Shown piece after piece: positions 6,922-16,424 of a stretch of DNA of 64,000 nucleotides (its first letter is position 1; every line of letters begins with the position of its first letter). The translations under genes and the position numbers were made by a program. Below the pieces are notes generated by a model. That model saw only the letters and a list, made by a program, of their open reading frames with translations. It did not search any database and was not told where the DNA came from. This DNA is from an uncultured Sulfurovum sp. (lineage in GTDB: Bacteria; Campylobacterota; Campylobacteria; Campylobacterales; Sulfurovaceae), in the NCBI GenBank assembly GCA_902727935.1, contig CACVAX010000038.1, positions 1 to 64,000 on the forward strand, given 5' to 3'.

Positions 6922-8622
6922 TTAAATTTTTTCTATAACTTCGATTCCTAAGATACTAAGACCTTTTTCAATGACAGAAGCTGTTAATGTAGCCAATTGT
7001 AAACGGCTCATTTTTATCTCTTCTTCAATATCATCTTTTAAAATCGGATTTAACTCATAAAATTTCATAAACACAGTTACCACATCATAAAGATAAGAAG
7101 TAATGGTATGTGGTGTGGCTTCAATGGCTGCTTTGGTCAAAGTGTCTTCAAATTTCAAAAGCAATAAAGCCAAACGATGTTCTACTTCATCAGCAATCAC
7201 AATATCACCTGTAATTTCTGCATTATGTTTTCGTACTATCGACTGTATTCTTGCATAAGCATACTGCATATAGAGTGAAGTATTTCCTTCAAAAGAGAGC
7301 ATCTTATCCCAGTTAAAAATGTAGTTTGATTCACGGCTAATGCTTAAGTCAGCATATTTAACAGCCCCAATTCCAATGGCTTTAGCCACAGCATTCAACT
7401 CTGCTTCGCTATGAACATCACGCTCTTTAATGGTATCTTTAGCACGAAGTATGGCTTCATCTAACAAGTCAGATAACTTTGGTGTTCCACCCTCACGTGT
7501 TTTAAAGGGTTTACCACCCTGTCCCATCATCGTTCCAAAACCAATATGTTCTAACGCAACTTCTTCTTTTACCATAGCAGCTTGTTTTGCAATCGTAAAT
7601 ACCTGTTTAAAGTGTTGAGCTTGACGAGCATCAACCACGTAACAAATACGGTCAGCTTTTAACACTTTATCTCTAAAGTTTAATGCTGCTAAATCTGTTG
7701 TGGCATAAAGATAACCTCCGTCACCTTTTTGAATGATAATTGGGGTTTCATCACCTTCTAAAAAAACACATTCAGCACCATTAGAAGTTCTTGAAATTCC
7801 TTTTTCTTTTAAAGTCTCAATTACTTGTGGCAGTTGGTCATTGTAAAAGCTCTCGGCTCTTACATCTTCACGTGTAAGATTCACATTTAGTTTTGCGTAA
7901 ACATCTTCACAATGACCAAGAGAGGCATCAATAAAACTTTGCCACAATCTTAAACAGTGTTCATCTCCACTTTGAATCTTAACCACATAATCACGTGCTT
8001 TGTTTGCAAAGTCTTCACTCTCATCAAAACGTACTTTTGCATCTTTATAAAACTGTTCAAGGTCTTTTAGCTCTTGGGTATTTCCATCGGTATTTTGCTC
8101 TTCCAAATACGCAATCAGCATACCAAACTGTGTTCCCCAGTCTCCAATGTGATTTTGACGAATCACCTCCTCTCCTAAAAACTCTAAAAGAGTCGATAGT
8201 GTGTCTCCAATAATACTCGAACGCAAATGTCCCACATGCATCTGTTTTGCCATGTTTGGTCCAGAATAATCGACCACTACCTTTTGAGCCACTTCAACCT
8301 GCCCTACACCTACTCTAATATCATCTAATATGGCTGTTGTCTCTTGACTTAACCATAGCTTATTCAACCAAATATTAATAAAACCAGGTCCTGCAACTTC
8401 AACTTTAGCAATCATGCCTGTGGTATCAATATGTTCAACAATTACAGTAGCTATTTGTCTTGGGTTTTGTTTAAGCACCTTTGCTAGTTTCATGACACCA
8501 TTAAATTGATAATCACCAAATTCTGGTTTTGTCGCATCTGAAATAACAATTTCATCAGCTTGGATATTAGCATTTTTTAATGCATCTTCAATAATTTTAC
8601 TAAGTTTTAGTTTGATTTTCAT
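6922..8622 (-). CDS. argS: Arginyl-tRNA synthetase
   Basis: 566 residues, class I synthetase charging tRNA-Arg. N-terminal ArgS additional domain at about 1-90, HIGH-type motif HVGHLRSS near 130, GKPFKTREGG replacing the canonical KMSKS as in other ArgS proteins, and the C-terminal DALR anticodon-binding domain (SLYMQYAYARIQSI). The order argS-tatA-gmk-acidic protein on one strand is the same as HP0319-HP0322 in Helicobacter pylori, supporting the Campylobacterota assignment. Confidence 0.96.
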   Translation of the reverse strand: MKIKLKLSKIIEDALKNANIQADEIVISDATKPEFGDYQFNGVMKLAKVLKQNPRQIATVIVEHIDTTGMIAKVEVAGPGFINIWLNKLWLSQETTAILDDIRVGVGQVEVAQKVVVDYSGPNMAKQMHVGHLRSSIIGDTLSTLLEFLGEEVIRQNHIGDWGTQFGMLIAYLEEQNTDGNTQELKDLEQFYKDAKVRFDESEDFANKARDYVVKIQSGDEHCLRLWQSFIDASLGHCEDVYAKLNVNLTREDVRAESFYNDQLPQVIETLKEKGISRTSNGAECVFLEGDETPIIIQKGDGGYLYATTDLAALNFRDKVLKADRICYVVDARQAQHFKQVFTIAKQAAMVKEEVALEHIGFGTMMGQGGKPFKTREGGTPKLSDLLDEAILRAKDTIKERDVHSEAELNAVAKAIGIGAVKYADLSISRESNYIFNWDKMLSFEGNTSLYMQYAYARIQSIVRKHNAEITGDIVIADEVEHRLALLLLKFEDTLTKAAIEATPHTITSYLYDVVTVFMKFYELNPILKDDIEEEIKMSRLQLATLTASVIEKGLSILGIEVIEKI

Positions 8623-8756
8623 GTGTGTTCCGTAGATTAGGTAGGGTAATTTTATAGTATAAAATATACTGAAAAGAGAAAACTTTAAAAATACTCTCTT
8701 TGCAGTAAAAAAATTTTAAGAGTTGCTTCAAAGTCAAAGCTTTGAAACAAAAAAAC

Positions 8757-8996
8757 TTATGCTTGTTTTGGTGCAGTCGTTGTGTCTTTAACTTCTGGAG
8801 TAGCTTGTTTTACTTCTTCTTTGATTTCTTTAACAGCATCTTTTGCATCTGCAACTTTTTCATCATCTTCTTTAACAGCAGATTTAAAATCTTTAATACC
8901 TTTACCAATACCTTTTGCTAATTCTGGTATTTTTTTACCTCCAAAAAGTAGTATTACTACTCCAACGATAACGGCTAATTCTATTCCACCTGGCAT
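8757..8996 (-). CDS. tatA: Sec-independent protein translocase subunit TatA
   Basis: 79 residues: one N-terminal membrane helix ([15 protein letters not shown]), the hinge, an amphipathic helix ([21 protein letters not shown]) and an acidic/lysine-rich tail. TatA oligomers form the pore of the twin-arginine pathway exporting folded proteins; the RR-bearing protein encoded at 62603-63691 may be a substrate. It lies between argS and gmk. No tatC is in the window. Confidence 0.93.
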   Translation of the reverse strand: MPGGIELAVIVGVVILLFGGKKIPELAKGIGKGIKDFKSAVKEDDEKVADAKDAVKEIKEEVKQATPEVKDTTTAPKQA

Positions 8997-9047
8997 ATTG
9001 TAAATCCTTTTACTTATGTTTATTTAGTAGATTATACTCAAATTTGA

Positions 9048-9656
9048 CTAATTATCCCAAATTTTAACGAATTTTTCCAACTCTTCATTATTTTGTTTCA
9101 ATCTAGCTGCATTTGCTATTGTTGCAAACTGACTCGATGCTTTTGGTATTTCATCATTAATAATTACAAAATCAAACTCATCAAGTGCATGAATCTCTTC
9201 TTTAGCATTCTGAACACGACGTTTAATAATCGCCTTATCATCGGTGGCTCTAGCATAAAGACGCTTTTCAAGTTCTGCCAATGTAGGAGGTGTAATAAAT
9301 GCAGAAGTAACATAATCTCCCATTTTAGCACGTACCAAACGGTGTCCTTGCACATCAATGTCAAAAATAACCAGTTTACCCTCTTGCAATGCATGATTCA
9401 CAGGCTTTAAAGATGTTCCATAATAGTTCCCATGCACCGTGGCATACTCTAAAAAATCACCAGCCTTAATACCTTCTTCAAATTGAGTATGGCTTACAAA
9501 ATAGTAATCAACACCATTTTCTTCACCCTCTCTTGGTTCACGTGTGGTTGTTGAAATAGAAAAGTGGTATTCACCAATTTCAGAAGAAGCATGATTGATA
9601 ATGGTACTTTTACCAGCCCCAGAAGGTCCAGAAAGAACTAAAATAGCACCTTGCAT
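9048..9656 (-). CDS. gmk: Guanylate kinase
   Basis: 202 residues, phosphorylating GMP to GDP. P-loop LSGPSGAGKSTI at the N-terminus, GMP-binding STTTREPREGEENGVDYYF, and the lid region VQNAKEEIHAL. The start codon overlaps the stop of the upstream acidic-protein gene by one base (TAATG), indicating translational coupling. This pairing of gmk with an acidic protein gene is conserved in Helicobacter (HP0321-HP0322). Confidence 0.95.
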   Translation of the reverse strand: MQGAILVLSGPSGAGKSTIINHASSEIGEYHFSISTTTREPREGEENGVDYYFVSHTQFEEGIKAGDFLEYATVHGNYYGTSLKPVNHALQEGKLVIFDIDVQGHRLVRAKMGDYVTSAFITPPTLAELEKRLYARATDDKAIIKRRVQNAKEEIHALDEFDFVIINDEIPKASSQFATIANAARLKQNNEELEKFVKIWDN

Positions 9657-10801
9657 TATTTTGATTTTGGGAATTTAATTTTAATTTTTACAGTTGCCCC
9701 AGCAAGTAGCTCACGTAAAGTTTCAACTGGCATAGAAGCAAGTGTTTGGGTCAATTCATCTGAATCAACATTCGAAGCTTTAGCAGTAACAACTTCTTTC
9801 TCAATTAACGCTTTTTCAGTTTTTTCTTCTTTATCAGATACTGGAATTGAAGTAGCAATAGGTGTCATAAGCTCCTCAAAGGTTAGTTCATTGTCTATGT
9901 CTTCTGTTAAGATACCTTTTATTTTTTCAATTTCAGTTTCATCTAAAACTTGTGTCTCTTTTTGTACACTCTTAACTTCTGTTTCATCGATTTCAAGAGG
10001 TAATTCTTCAAGCTTTTCAATGCTATTAAGCTCATTAGGCAAGTCAATTTTATCTTCTTCTAATTCAAACTCTTCCTTCATATCTATAGATGCTTCTCTT
10101 GAAGAAGAAATATTTTCATTTAAATTAAGGTCAAATAAGTCATTATCCATGTCTGTAATTTCTGATAATTCTTTTTTTATATCCTCTTTTTTTATATCTT
10201 CTTTTTCAAACTTCTCTACCAAAGGAACTTCTTCTATTAAATCAAGCTCTAATTTAGAATCTGGATCAATTAACTCTTCTTCTGAACTGGATAATTTTAA
10301 AGGAAATGCTTCTTCTAGCTTTTTATCAAAATTCATATCTGAAACTTTTACTACTGCTTCTTCTTTCTTTTCAAATTCATCTAAGCCATCTAAAATAAAC
10401 ATATCCTCTCTTTTTGATGATCTTTCATCATCTAAAATATCAAAGTTAGATTCTTTCGGTTCATCTACTTCAATTTCTGTCTCTTCTTCAATAGAACGAA
10501 TCACAGCTGACACTTCAGAGGGTAGAAATGGCTTTAAAATAGCCAACTCAAAAGAACTTCTTTCTTCTTCATCATCACTATCAGAGTAAAAAAGTACAGA
10601 TTTTTTTGTTCTAATATTCTCAGAAATGACATCTCTAACATCTTTTGTCCAAGAATCTGCATCTACAAATACAATATCATAGACATCTGAACTAAGTTCA
10701 GTTACTTCTTGTATCTCATCCATTTCCACATCTTCTTTTCTTGCACTTAATGCTGTTAATCGTGATACTACTGGATTATTGTTTATTAATAATATTTTCA
10801 T
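9656..10801 (-). CDS. Acidic (poly-E-rich) protein with receiver-like N-terminus, HP0322-like
   Basis: 381 residues. Residues 1-110 look like a receiver-type alpha/beta domain (MKILLINNNPVVSRL, then IVFVDADSW and LKPFLPSEV) without a clear canonical phosphorylation set. Residues about 115-340 are extremely rich in Glu, Asp, Ser and Lys and are probably disordered. The C-terminal 40 residues (LTQTLASMPVETLRELLAGATVKIKIKFP) are a compact conserved tail. The position beside gmk matches the H. pylori poly-E-rich protein HP0322, which I recall as linked to flagella or the cell pole. Family assignment is from synteny and composition, so the flagellar role is inference. Confidence 0.72.
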   Translation of the reverse strand: MKILLINNNPVVSRLTALSARKEDVEMDEIQEVTELSSDVYDIVFVDADSWTKDVRDVISENIRTKKSVLFYSDSDDEEERSSFELAILKPFLPSEVSAVIRSIEEETEIEVDEPKESNFDILDDERSSKREDMFILDGLDEFEKKEEAVVKVSDMNFDKKLEEAFPLKLSSSEEELIDPDSKLELDLIEEVPLVEKFEKEDIKKEDIKKELSEITDMDNDLFDLNLNENISSSREASIDMKEEFELEEDKIDLPNELNSIEKLEELPLEIDETEVKSVQKETQVLDETEIEKIKGILTEDIDNELTFEELMTPIATSIPVSDKEEKTEKALIEKEVVTAKASNVDSDELTQTLASMPVETLRELLAGATVKIKIKFPKSK

Positions 10802-10848
10802 TTTTGCTCCATAGTCCTAACTAGTTGTTAAATTTTATCAATAATTTT

Positions 10849-10854
10849 AGTATA
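10849..10854 (-). promoter_or_regulatory. Probable -10 box for the acidic-protein/gmk operon
   Basis: On the minus strand TATACT, 48 bases upstream of the ATG at 10801, within AT-rich sequence. No clear -35, as usual for this phylum. Confidence 0.35.
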
Positions 10855-10993
10855 ATTCCCGTTTAATTCAGTTTAATCAACTTTTTTTATAAAAATAATA
10901 TTAAATAAATATATTAAATAAAATTTACAATAATATTTTTAAACAAAGGGAAACTCTATTTTGTCTATAAAGAGTTAAAAAGTGATGAATGGT

Positions 10994-10999
10994 TATAAT
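10994..10999 (+). promoter_or_regulatory. Probable -10 box for ppaC
   Basis: TATAAT 35 bases before the ppaC ATG, predicting a leader of about 28 bases with AAAGG as ribosome site. The rest of 10802-11034 is AT-rich intergenic sequence with no gene seen. Confidence 0.5.
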
Positions 11000-11034
11000 T
11001 TCAAAAAATTTTCTTAAACTAACAAAGGCAAACC

Positions 11035-11952
11035 ATGTCAACTTACGTATTTGGACACACTACTCCTGATTCTGACTCTATTGTTGGAGCTCATTCATTA
11101 TCATACTTAAAAAACCAACTAGGTGAAGACTGTATCCCTACCCGTCAAGGTGAGATTAACCCTGAAACAGCTTTCATTTTAGAGCGTTTTGGATTTGAAA
11201 AACCAATGCTTAAAACAAACTACGCAGGTGAAAACGTTTACCTTATTGACTTTATGGAAAGTTCACAAAGCCCAGAAGATATTAACGAAGCAACTATTTT
11301 AGGAATTGTAGACCACCATAAACTGGGTGACCTAAAAACAGCTGGGCCACTTGAAATGTGGGTACGTCCTGTTGGTTGTTCAAATACCATTGTAAAACAG
11401 ATGTTTGACTACTTTGGTGTAGAAATTCCAAAAGATTTAGCTGGAATGATGATGTGTGCCATCTTATCTGACACAGTAATCTTCAAGTCACCAACTTGTA
11501 CAAAAGAAGATACCAAAGCTGTTAAAGAATTAGCAGAAATAGCTGGCATAGAAGATCCAAAAGCGTTAGGTATGGAGATGTTCATTGTAAAATCAGACGT
11601 ACTAAATGACACAAAAGAAGCACTTGTTCTTAGAGACTTCAAAGACTTCAATATGGGTTCTGAAAAAATCGGTGTAGGACAACTTGAAGTAGTTGATTTA
11701 TCAGTATTTGATGACATGAAAGAAGAACTTTTTGAAGCAATGCAAAAAGTAAAAGATGAAGCTGGAAGACATACAGTTTTACTACTTTTAACAGACATCA
11801 TGCAAGAGGGTTCTCAACTTCTAGTTCTTTCAGATGACAACGCTAAAATAGAAACTGCATTTGAAAAAACATTAGAAAACAACCAAGTATGGCTACCAAA
11901 AGTAATGAGCCGTAAGAAACAAGTTATTCCATTTTTAGAGGGGCAGTTTTAA
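11035..11952 (+). CDS. ppaC: Manganese-dependent inorganic pyrophosphatase (family II)
   Basis: 305 residues, typical for family II PPases of the DHH superfamily. Metal ligands are visible in GHTTPDSDSI near the N-terminus, in LIDFMESSQ, and in the DHH motif VDHHKLG around residue 95. The C-terminal DHHA2 domain carries the RKKQVIP loop (residues 295-300) that binds pyrophosphate. It hydrolyses PPi to phosphate in the cytosol. Family II occurs in several free-living Campylobacterota instead of, or beside, the family I enzyme. Monocistronic with its own promoter. Confidence 0.95.
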   Translation: MSTYVFGHTTPDSDSIVGAHSLSYLKNQLGEDCIPTRQGEINPETAFILERFGFEKPMLKTNYAGENVYLIDFMESSQSPEDINEATILGIVDHHKLGDLKTAGPLEMWVRPVGCSNTIVKQMFDYFGVEIPKDLAGMMMCAILSDTVIFKSPTCTKEDTKAVKELAEIAGIEDPKALGMEMFIVKSDVLNDTKEALVLRDFKDFNMGSEKIGVGQLEVVDLSVFDDMKEELFEAMQKVKDEAGRHTVLLLLTDIMQEGSQLLVLSDDNAKIETAFEKTLENNQVWLPKVMSRKKQVIPFLEGQF

Positions 11953-11963
11953 GACTCTCTACT

Positions 11964-12557
11964 TTAATTAAATACTTTTAACTTTTCAACAAAATATTCT
12001 AATGAACTATTTTTTGAAAAGTCTAATTGATACTTTCCACCTTTTAGTTCTTTAATCATCTTTTGAACAATTTGAGGCTCACTCTTAACCTTCAAAAACT
12101 CCATCAACTCTTTTTTATGATTTTTATGAACATTATTTGTCTCTTTATCAATGGTTAAAAACCAACTTTCAATCTCATTACAAACAACAAAAAGATAAAA
12201 TTGACTACTGAAGTTCTTTTCAACTTTATATCGTGGTAAATATTCTCGTTTCAATTCAACCAAACAGGTATGTGTATTTTCACTTGTATGACATTTTGTC
12301 TTCAAGTCAAGCATTAAGAAAACAGCTTTATATCGTTCTCGCTCTAATGCTTCTCTGATACGCTTTGTCATTCTATTTCCATTGGCAATTTCACATTTAT
12401 TAGCACGACCAGAGGGTTCACAGTCAATAGAAATATGATGATGCTCTTGTAGGTATTGTTTAAAGTATTGATTAAAAAAGTCAGCCTCACTGTTTTCAAC
12501 AATGAGTAAGATTCTATCTTCTTTACTTTTTAACTTATGACTTTTCTTTCGTTTCAT
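11964..12557 (-). CDS. RloB/DUF4276-like TOPRIM-fold protein, putative defence effector
   Basis: 197 residues. After a basic N-terminus, RILLIVENSEADFFNQYF resembles the first acidic motif of RloB and TOPRIM-type proteins. A second acidic site is in FLMLDLKTK and a third in VCNEIESWFL, the usual spacing for RloB and DUF4276 families. The ATG overlaps the stop of the upstream ATPase by four bases (ATGA), so the two products are made together. Known context: AAA ATPase + RloB pairs (RloA/RloB, AbiL) and ATPase + TOPRIM pairs (OLD, PARIS) act in abortive phage defence. The nuclease role here is inferred; the DxD motif is degenerate. Confidence 0.6.
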   Translation of the reverse strand: MKRKKSHKLKSKEDRILLIVENSEADFFNQYFKQYLQEHHHISIDCEPSGRANKCEIANGNRMTKRIREALERERYKAVFLMLDLKTKCHTSENTHTCLVELKREYLPRYKVEKNFSSQFYLFVVCNEIESWFLTIDKETNNVHKNHKKELMEFLKVKSEPQIVQKMIKELKGGKYQLDFSKNSSLEYFVEKLKVFN

Positions 12558-13765
12558 TCAAAGTTTCCAACGATATTTGAGGCAATCAATTCATCCAGTG
12601 TTAACGGTCGTTCATATCCTAAACGCTCCATTTTTCCTTCAAAGTTTCCAACGATATTTGAAGCAATCAATTCATCCAGTGTTAACGGTCGTTCATATCC
12701 TAAACGCTCCATTTTCCCTTCTAAGTCAGGAATATCTCTTGCTCTCATGGACTGAGTATCTCCATCAGAGTCACGGTAAATAAAGACTATTTCATCTAAA
12801 TTAGCATATTTTAAAATCTCGGTAGAATGTGTGGTAATAAGAATCTGTTTTTCACTAGAACGAAAATTTTCTAATAAATAATTTATAGCTTTTAAATGCA
12901 AATAGCGTTCAGGTTCATCAAATGCTAAAAGTAAACTTTCGTCTTCCTCTTGATTTAATGCTGTAATTGTAGCTAGTAAATTAATAGTTCCATCCGAAAC
13001 CATATCTATACCTATTTGCTTATTTTCTTCATGAAATCCAATTAAATAATTTCCAAATGTCTCTTGGACATCGATGCCATCTATTTCATTTACAATGCCT
13101 ATCATAGAGTTTGAAATAAGCTCAAAAGTCTGAGGATAATTATTTTTTATTTCATAAAGATTTTTACCTAGGTTAGCACCATTTTTCAATAGTTCCGTAA
13201 CAGACTCTTTATGTGAATCATTTCTTATGGTTTCAGTATTAAATGCATATGTTTGTAAAGAAAAAAAATCATCAATATGTAGAGATAACATCTCTTTATC
13301 ATCTATAATATTACCATCGAGATGAAATTTCAATAAGTTAGCTTGACATACCTTCTGTTTATTAATAGTTTTTTTCAACTTAAAATTACCACGGGTACCC
13401 ATAATTGACATAGGTAAAAGCTTATTATCTTTTTTTCTATAAGTAATCTGTGAAATAACTATAGTTTCTCGATTTTGACTTAAAGTAAATCGTTTTTTAG
13501 TTTTAAACGATTTACATTCCATTTCAAGTTCTATATATATTCGTTTCTCACTATAGTTATAATTTAAGATTTTTTCAAGTCCACCTCTATCAAGAATAAT
13601 TTTGTCAATACTATCCTTTGTAATTGAAGAAATAAACTCCAAAACATCAATCAAATTACTCTTACCACTATTGTTTTCACCCACAACAATATTCATTTTG
13701 TCTAATTCAATAGTGGTATCATAAAAACTTTTGTAGTTATGAATATAGAGTTTTGTTAATCTCAT
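12554..13765 (-). CDS. AAA_15/21-type ATPase, partner of the RloB-like protein
   Basis: 403 residues, SMC/OLD-style ABC ATPase fold. N-terminal KLYIHNYKSFYD, Walker A GENNSGKSN, the signature-like VSDGTINLLA, Walker B LLLAFDEPERYLH and the switch His in TTHSTEIL. The C-terminus is unusual: the last 27-residue block (EGKMERLGYERPL...) is present twice in tandem, from a direct DNA duplication. The natural end is probably one copy followed by Glu and stop. It is coupled to the RloB-like gene downstream. Likely a sensor/regulatory ATPase of a two-gene anti-phage module; this is inference from the family. Confidence 0.75.
   Translation of the reverse strand: MRLTKLYIHNYKSFYDTTIELDKMNIVVGENNSGKSNLIDVLEFISSITKDSIDKIILDRGGLEKILNYNYSEKRIYIELEMECKSFKTKKRFTLSQNRETIVISQITYRKKDNKLLPMSIMGTRGNFKLKKTINKQKVCQANLLKFHLDGNIIDDKEMLSLHIDDFFSLQTYAFNTETIRNDSHKESVTELLKNGANLGKNLYEIKNNYPQTFELISNSMIGIVNEIDGIDVQETFGNYLIGFHEENKQIGIDMVSDGTINLLATITALNQEEDESLLLAFDEPERYLHLKAINYLLENFRSSEKQILITTHSTEILKYANLDEIVFIYRDSDGDTQSMRARDIPDLEGKMERLGYERPLTLDELIASNIVGNFEGKMERLGYERPLTLDELIASNIVGNFE
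12560..12721. repeat. 81-bp tandem duplication inside the ATPase gene
   Basis: Copies at 12560-12640 and 12641-12721 differ at two positions, both synonymous (Ala and Gly codons). The unit is in frame (27 codons), so the duplication lengthens the protein without disrupting the overlap with the downstream gene. Confidence 0.95.
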
Positions 13766-13824
13766 TAATGTTCCTATTTGTCTAAATTAAGATAGTGTAA
13801 CAGATTCTCGCTGTAAACCTCTCT

Positions 13825-16266
13825 TTACTTAACCACCAAATTCACCATCTTCTTAGGTACTAAAATCTCTTTAACAACATTTTTACCCTCTAACCATTTA
13901 GCAATGCTCTCTTTTGCCTGTGCGATGATGTCTTCTTTAGCAGCTCCAGCATCTACTTCTATCTCAGCTCTTCTTTTACCATTTACAGCAACACCAAGTG
14001 TAATGGTGTCTTGAACAAATACTTCTTCTAAAATCTCAATTTTCCCTGCTAAGTTTTTAGAATCAAAAAGCTCTTCTGAAAGTTCAGCACAGACATGAGG
14101 GATGATTGGTTCAAGTAAATGCGTAATCACATAAAGACCTTCGGACCAAACCAATCCATTCTCTTGTTTGTCTAAAGCATTTAACGCTTCCATACAAGCT
14201 GCAATAAGTGTGTTAAAGGCAAATGTTTTTTCATAAACATCAACTGACTTTTTTAAAGCATCATAGACTTTAGCACGTGCTAACTTCTCTTCTTTACTTA
14301 ACGATGCTTGTTCAATGCTTGGCAATTCATTAGCCGTTACTTTAGATTTTCTATCGTAAAGTTTTTTAATGAATCTAAACGCACCCTCAACAGCTGAATC
14401 ATTCCACTCTAGCTCTTTTTGTGGTGGTGCAGCAAAGAGTGTAAAGAGTCTGGCTGTATCTGCCCCATATTTTTCAATGAGAGCATCAGGATCAACAGTA
14501 TTACCCTTAGACTTAGACATTTTTGCCCCATCCATAAGCACCATACCTTGTGTTAACAAGTTGTCAAATGGCTCTTTTAAATCATCTATAAACCCAACAT
14601 CTCTTAAGGCTTTCGTAAAGAAACGTGCATACAATAAGTGAAGAATGGCATGTTCAATTCCTCCAATGTATTGGTCAACCCCTAACCAATAGTTTACATC
14701 TTCTTTGTCAATACCACACTCGTTCCATTTTTTAGGATCCGTTGCGTAACGAAACTGGTACCAAGATGACTGTACAAAAGTATCCATGGTGTCTGTTTCA
14801 CGTGTTGCCTCTTTAGCACACTTTGGACACGTCGTGTGTTTCCATGTAGGATGTTTTTCAAGTGGATTTCCCTCACCTGTAATCTCTACATCTTCAGGAA
14901 GAGCGATTGGTAAGTTCTCAACTTTTTCGGGAACCAAACCACAATCATCACAATGCACAAATGGAATTGGTGCTCCCCAGTAACGTTGACGAGAAATACC
15001 CCAGTTTCTAAGCTTGTAGTTGGTTGTTCCTTGTCCTAAAGATTGCTCTTCAAAAAGTTTGATTACAGCTGATTTAGCTTCTACGTTTGGTGTACCATCT
15101 AATGCTGTAGAGTTAATCAGTTTACCTTCACCTGTATAAGCGGCTCCCTCTTCACCACCTTCTATAACATAGTTCATTGGTAAATCATATTGTGTAGCAA
15201 ACTCAAAGTCACGTTCATCATGGGCAGGAACAGACATAACTGCTCCACCACCGTACGTTGCCAAGACAAAATTAGCCATCCATACCGGTATCTCTTCACC
15301 TGTTAATGGATGAACTACCGTAATACCTAGATCAAACCCTTCTTTACCAGCTTTAGCTCTCTCAACTTCTGTCATATTTGATATGGCTAAAATTCTTTCG
15401 GCTACCTCTTCATTTACTAACTCATGGTTGATTACAGCTTTCACAATCGGATGTTCAGGTGCTAAGGCAGTATAGGTTACCCCATAAATGGTATCTGGTC
15501 GTGTTGTAAAAACTTCAAACTCTTCAAACTCAGCATTTAATTTTGCTTTTGATGTTTCTGAAAGCTTAAAGGTAAACGCTAAACCTTGAGACTTACCAAT
15601 CCAGTTCTCTTGCATTGCAAGCACTTGTGATGGCCATTTACCTTCAAGCAGTTTTAGATCTTCTAAAAGTTCATCTGCATATCTTCGAATATCTAAGTAA
15701 TACCCTGGCATCTCTTTGAGTTCTACTTCTGTACCACATCGCCAACACCCACCCTCTTCTATCTGCTCATTGGCTAAAACCGTCAAATCATGAGGACACC
15801 AGTTAACCGTAGTCGATTCACGGAAAAGTAAACCTTCTTCGTAGAGCTTAATCAGAAACTCTTGTTCCCACTTCGTATACAATTCATCACACGTAGCAAA
15901 CTCACGTGTTTCTGAAAACGAAAGCCCTAAGGTAGAAAGTTCTTTTCGCATGTAGTCGATGTTTGAGTAAGTCCAATCTTTTGGATGTCGTCCATTTTGA
16001 ATGGCTGCATTTTCAGCTGGCATACCAAAGGCATCAAACCCAATTGGGTGAAGTACATTGTAGTTTTGTTTACGGTAATAACGTGCCATTGCATCACCAA
16101 TAGAGTAGTTACGCACATGTCCCATGTGAAGACGACCACTTGGAAATGGAAACATACTTAAAATGTATTTTTTATCTAAACGCTTGTCTTCTAAAGGCTC
16201 AAATGCCCCTGTCTCGCTCCATGTTTTTTGCCATTTATTTTCTATTTCACTTGGGCTATAACTCAT
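13825..16266 (-). CDS. leuS: Leucyl-tRNA synthetase
   Basis: 813 residues from the ATG at 16266 ([13 protein letters not shown]). The frame is open 35 codons further upstream, but that stretch is not LeuS-like and the chosen ATG has GGAG eight bases upstream. Class I motifs: HIGH at [16 protein letters not shown] and KMSKS at [13 protein letters not shown]. The CP1 editing domain with its conserved TTRPDT and HDERD elements lies between. Zinc-type cysteines occur in CPHDL...CWRCG and CDDCG...CPKC. In Campylobacter leuS lies next to secF; here a 20-kb island separates them. Confidence 0.96.
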   Translation of the reverse strand: MSYSPSEIENKWQKTWSETGAFEPLEDKRLDKKYILSMFPFPSGRLHMGHVRNYSIGDAMARYYRKQNYNVLHPIGFDAFGMPAENAAIQNGRHPKDWTYSNIDYMRKELSTLGLSFSETREFATCDELYTKWEQEFLIKLYEEGLLFRESTTVNWCPHDLTVLANEQIEEGGCWRCGTEVELKEMPGYYLDIRRYADELLEDLKLLEGKWPSQVLAMQENWIGKSQGLAFTFKLSETSKAKLNAEFEEFEVFTTRPDTIYGVTYTALAPEHPIVKAVINHELVNEEVAERILAISNMTEVERAKAGKEGFDLGITVVHPLTGEEIPVWMANFVLATYGGGAVMSVPAHDERDFEFATQYDLPMNYVIEGGEEGAAYTGEGKLINSTALDGTPNVEAKSAVIKLFEEQSLGQGTTNYKLRNWGISRQRYWGAPIPFVHCDDCGLVPEKVENLPIALPEDVEITGEGNPLEKHPTWKHTTCPKCAKEATRETDTMDTFVQSSWYQFRYATDPKKWNECGIDKEDVNYWLGVDQYIGGIEHAILHLLYARFFTKALRDVGFIDDLKEPFDNLLTQGMVLMDGAKMSKSKGNTVDPDALIEKYGADTARLFTLFAAPPQKELEWNDSAVEGAFRFIKKLYDRKSKVTANELPSIEQASLSKEEKLARAKVYDALKKSVDVYEKTFAFNTLIAACMEALNALDKQENGLVWSEGLYVITHLLEPIIPHVCAELSEELFDSKNLAGKIEILEEVFVQDTITLGVAVNGKRRAEIEVDAGAAKEDIIAQAKESIAKWLEGKNVVKEILVPKKMVNLVVK

Positions 16267-16387
16267 TGTGGGTACTCCATTTCTAAATCTTGCGTGAATT
16301 ATAGCAAAATAACGATTGTGATTAACGTAAGCCCAAAAAAGAGAAAAGTTTACTAAATATTTAATAACCATTTCATCATGTACCTAA

Positions 16388-16393
16388 TATAAT
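16388..16393 (+). promoter_or_regulatory. Probable -10 box for mltB
   Basis: TATAAT 37 bases before the ATG at 16425, in the divergent region between leuS and mltB. Confidence 0.45.
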
Positions 16394-16424
16394 AACACAA
16401 AAATACTCTTCTGGAAAACCTTAT

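Noticed and set aside
9651-10589. Long plus-strand open frame of 312 codons
   Set aside because: It is antisense to the acidic protein. Its Ser-rich composition is the expected reverse-strand shadow of Glu/Asp-rich coding, and it has no ribosome site.
10802-11034. tRNA or small RNA gene in the gap before ppaC
   Set aside because: No cloverleaf or structured element was seen. The region is AT-rich promoter sequence.
16267-16371. 35-codon N-terminal extension of leuS
   Set aside because: Not similar to LeuS. The ATG at 16266 has a GGAG ribosome site and gives the standard N-terminus.
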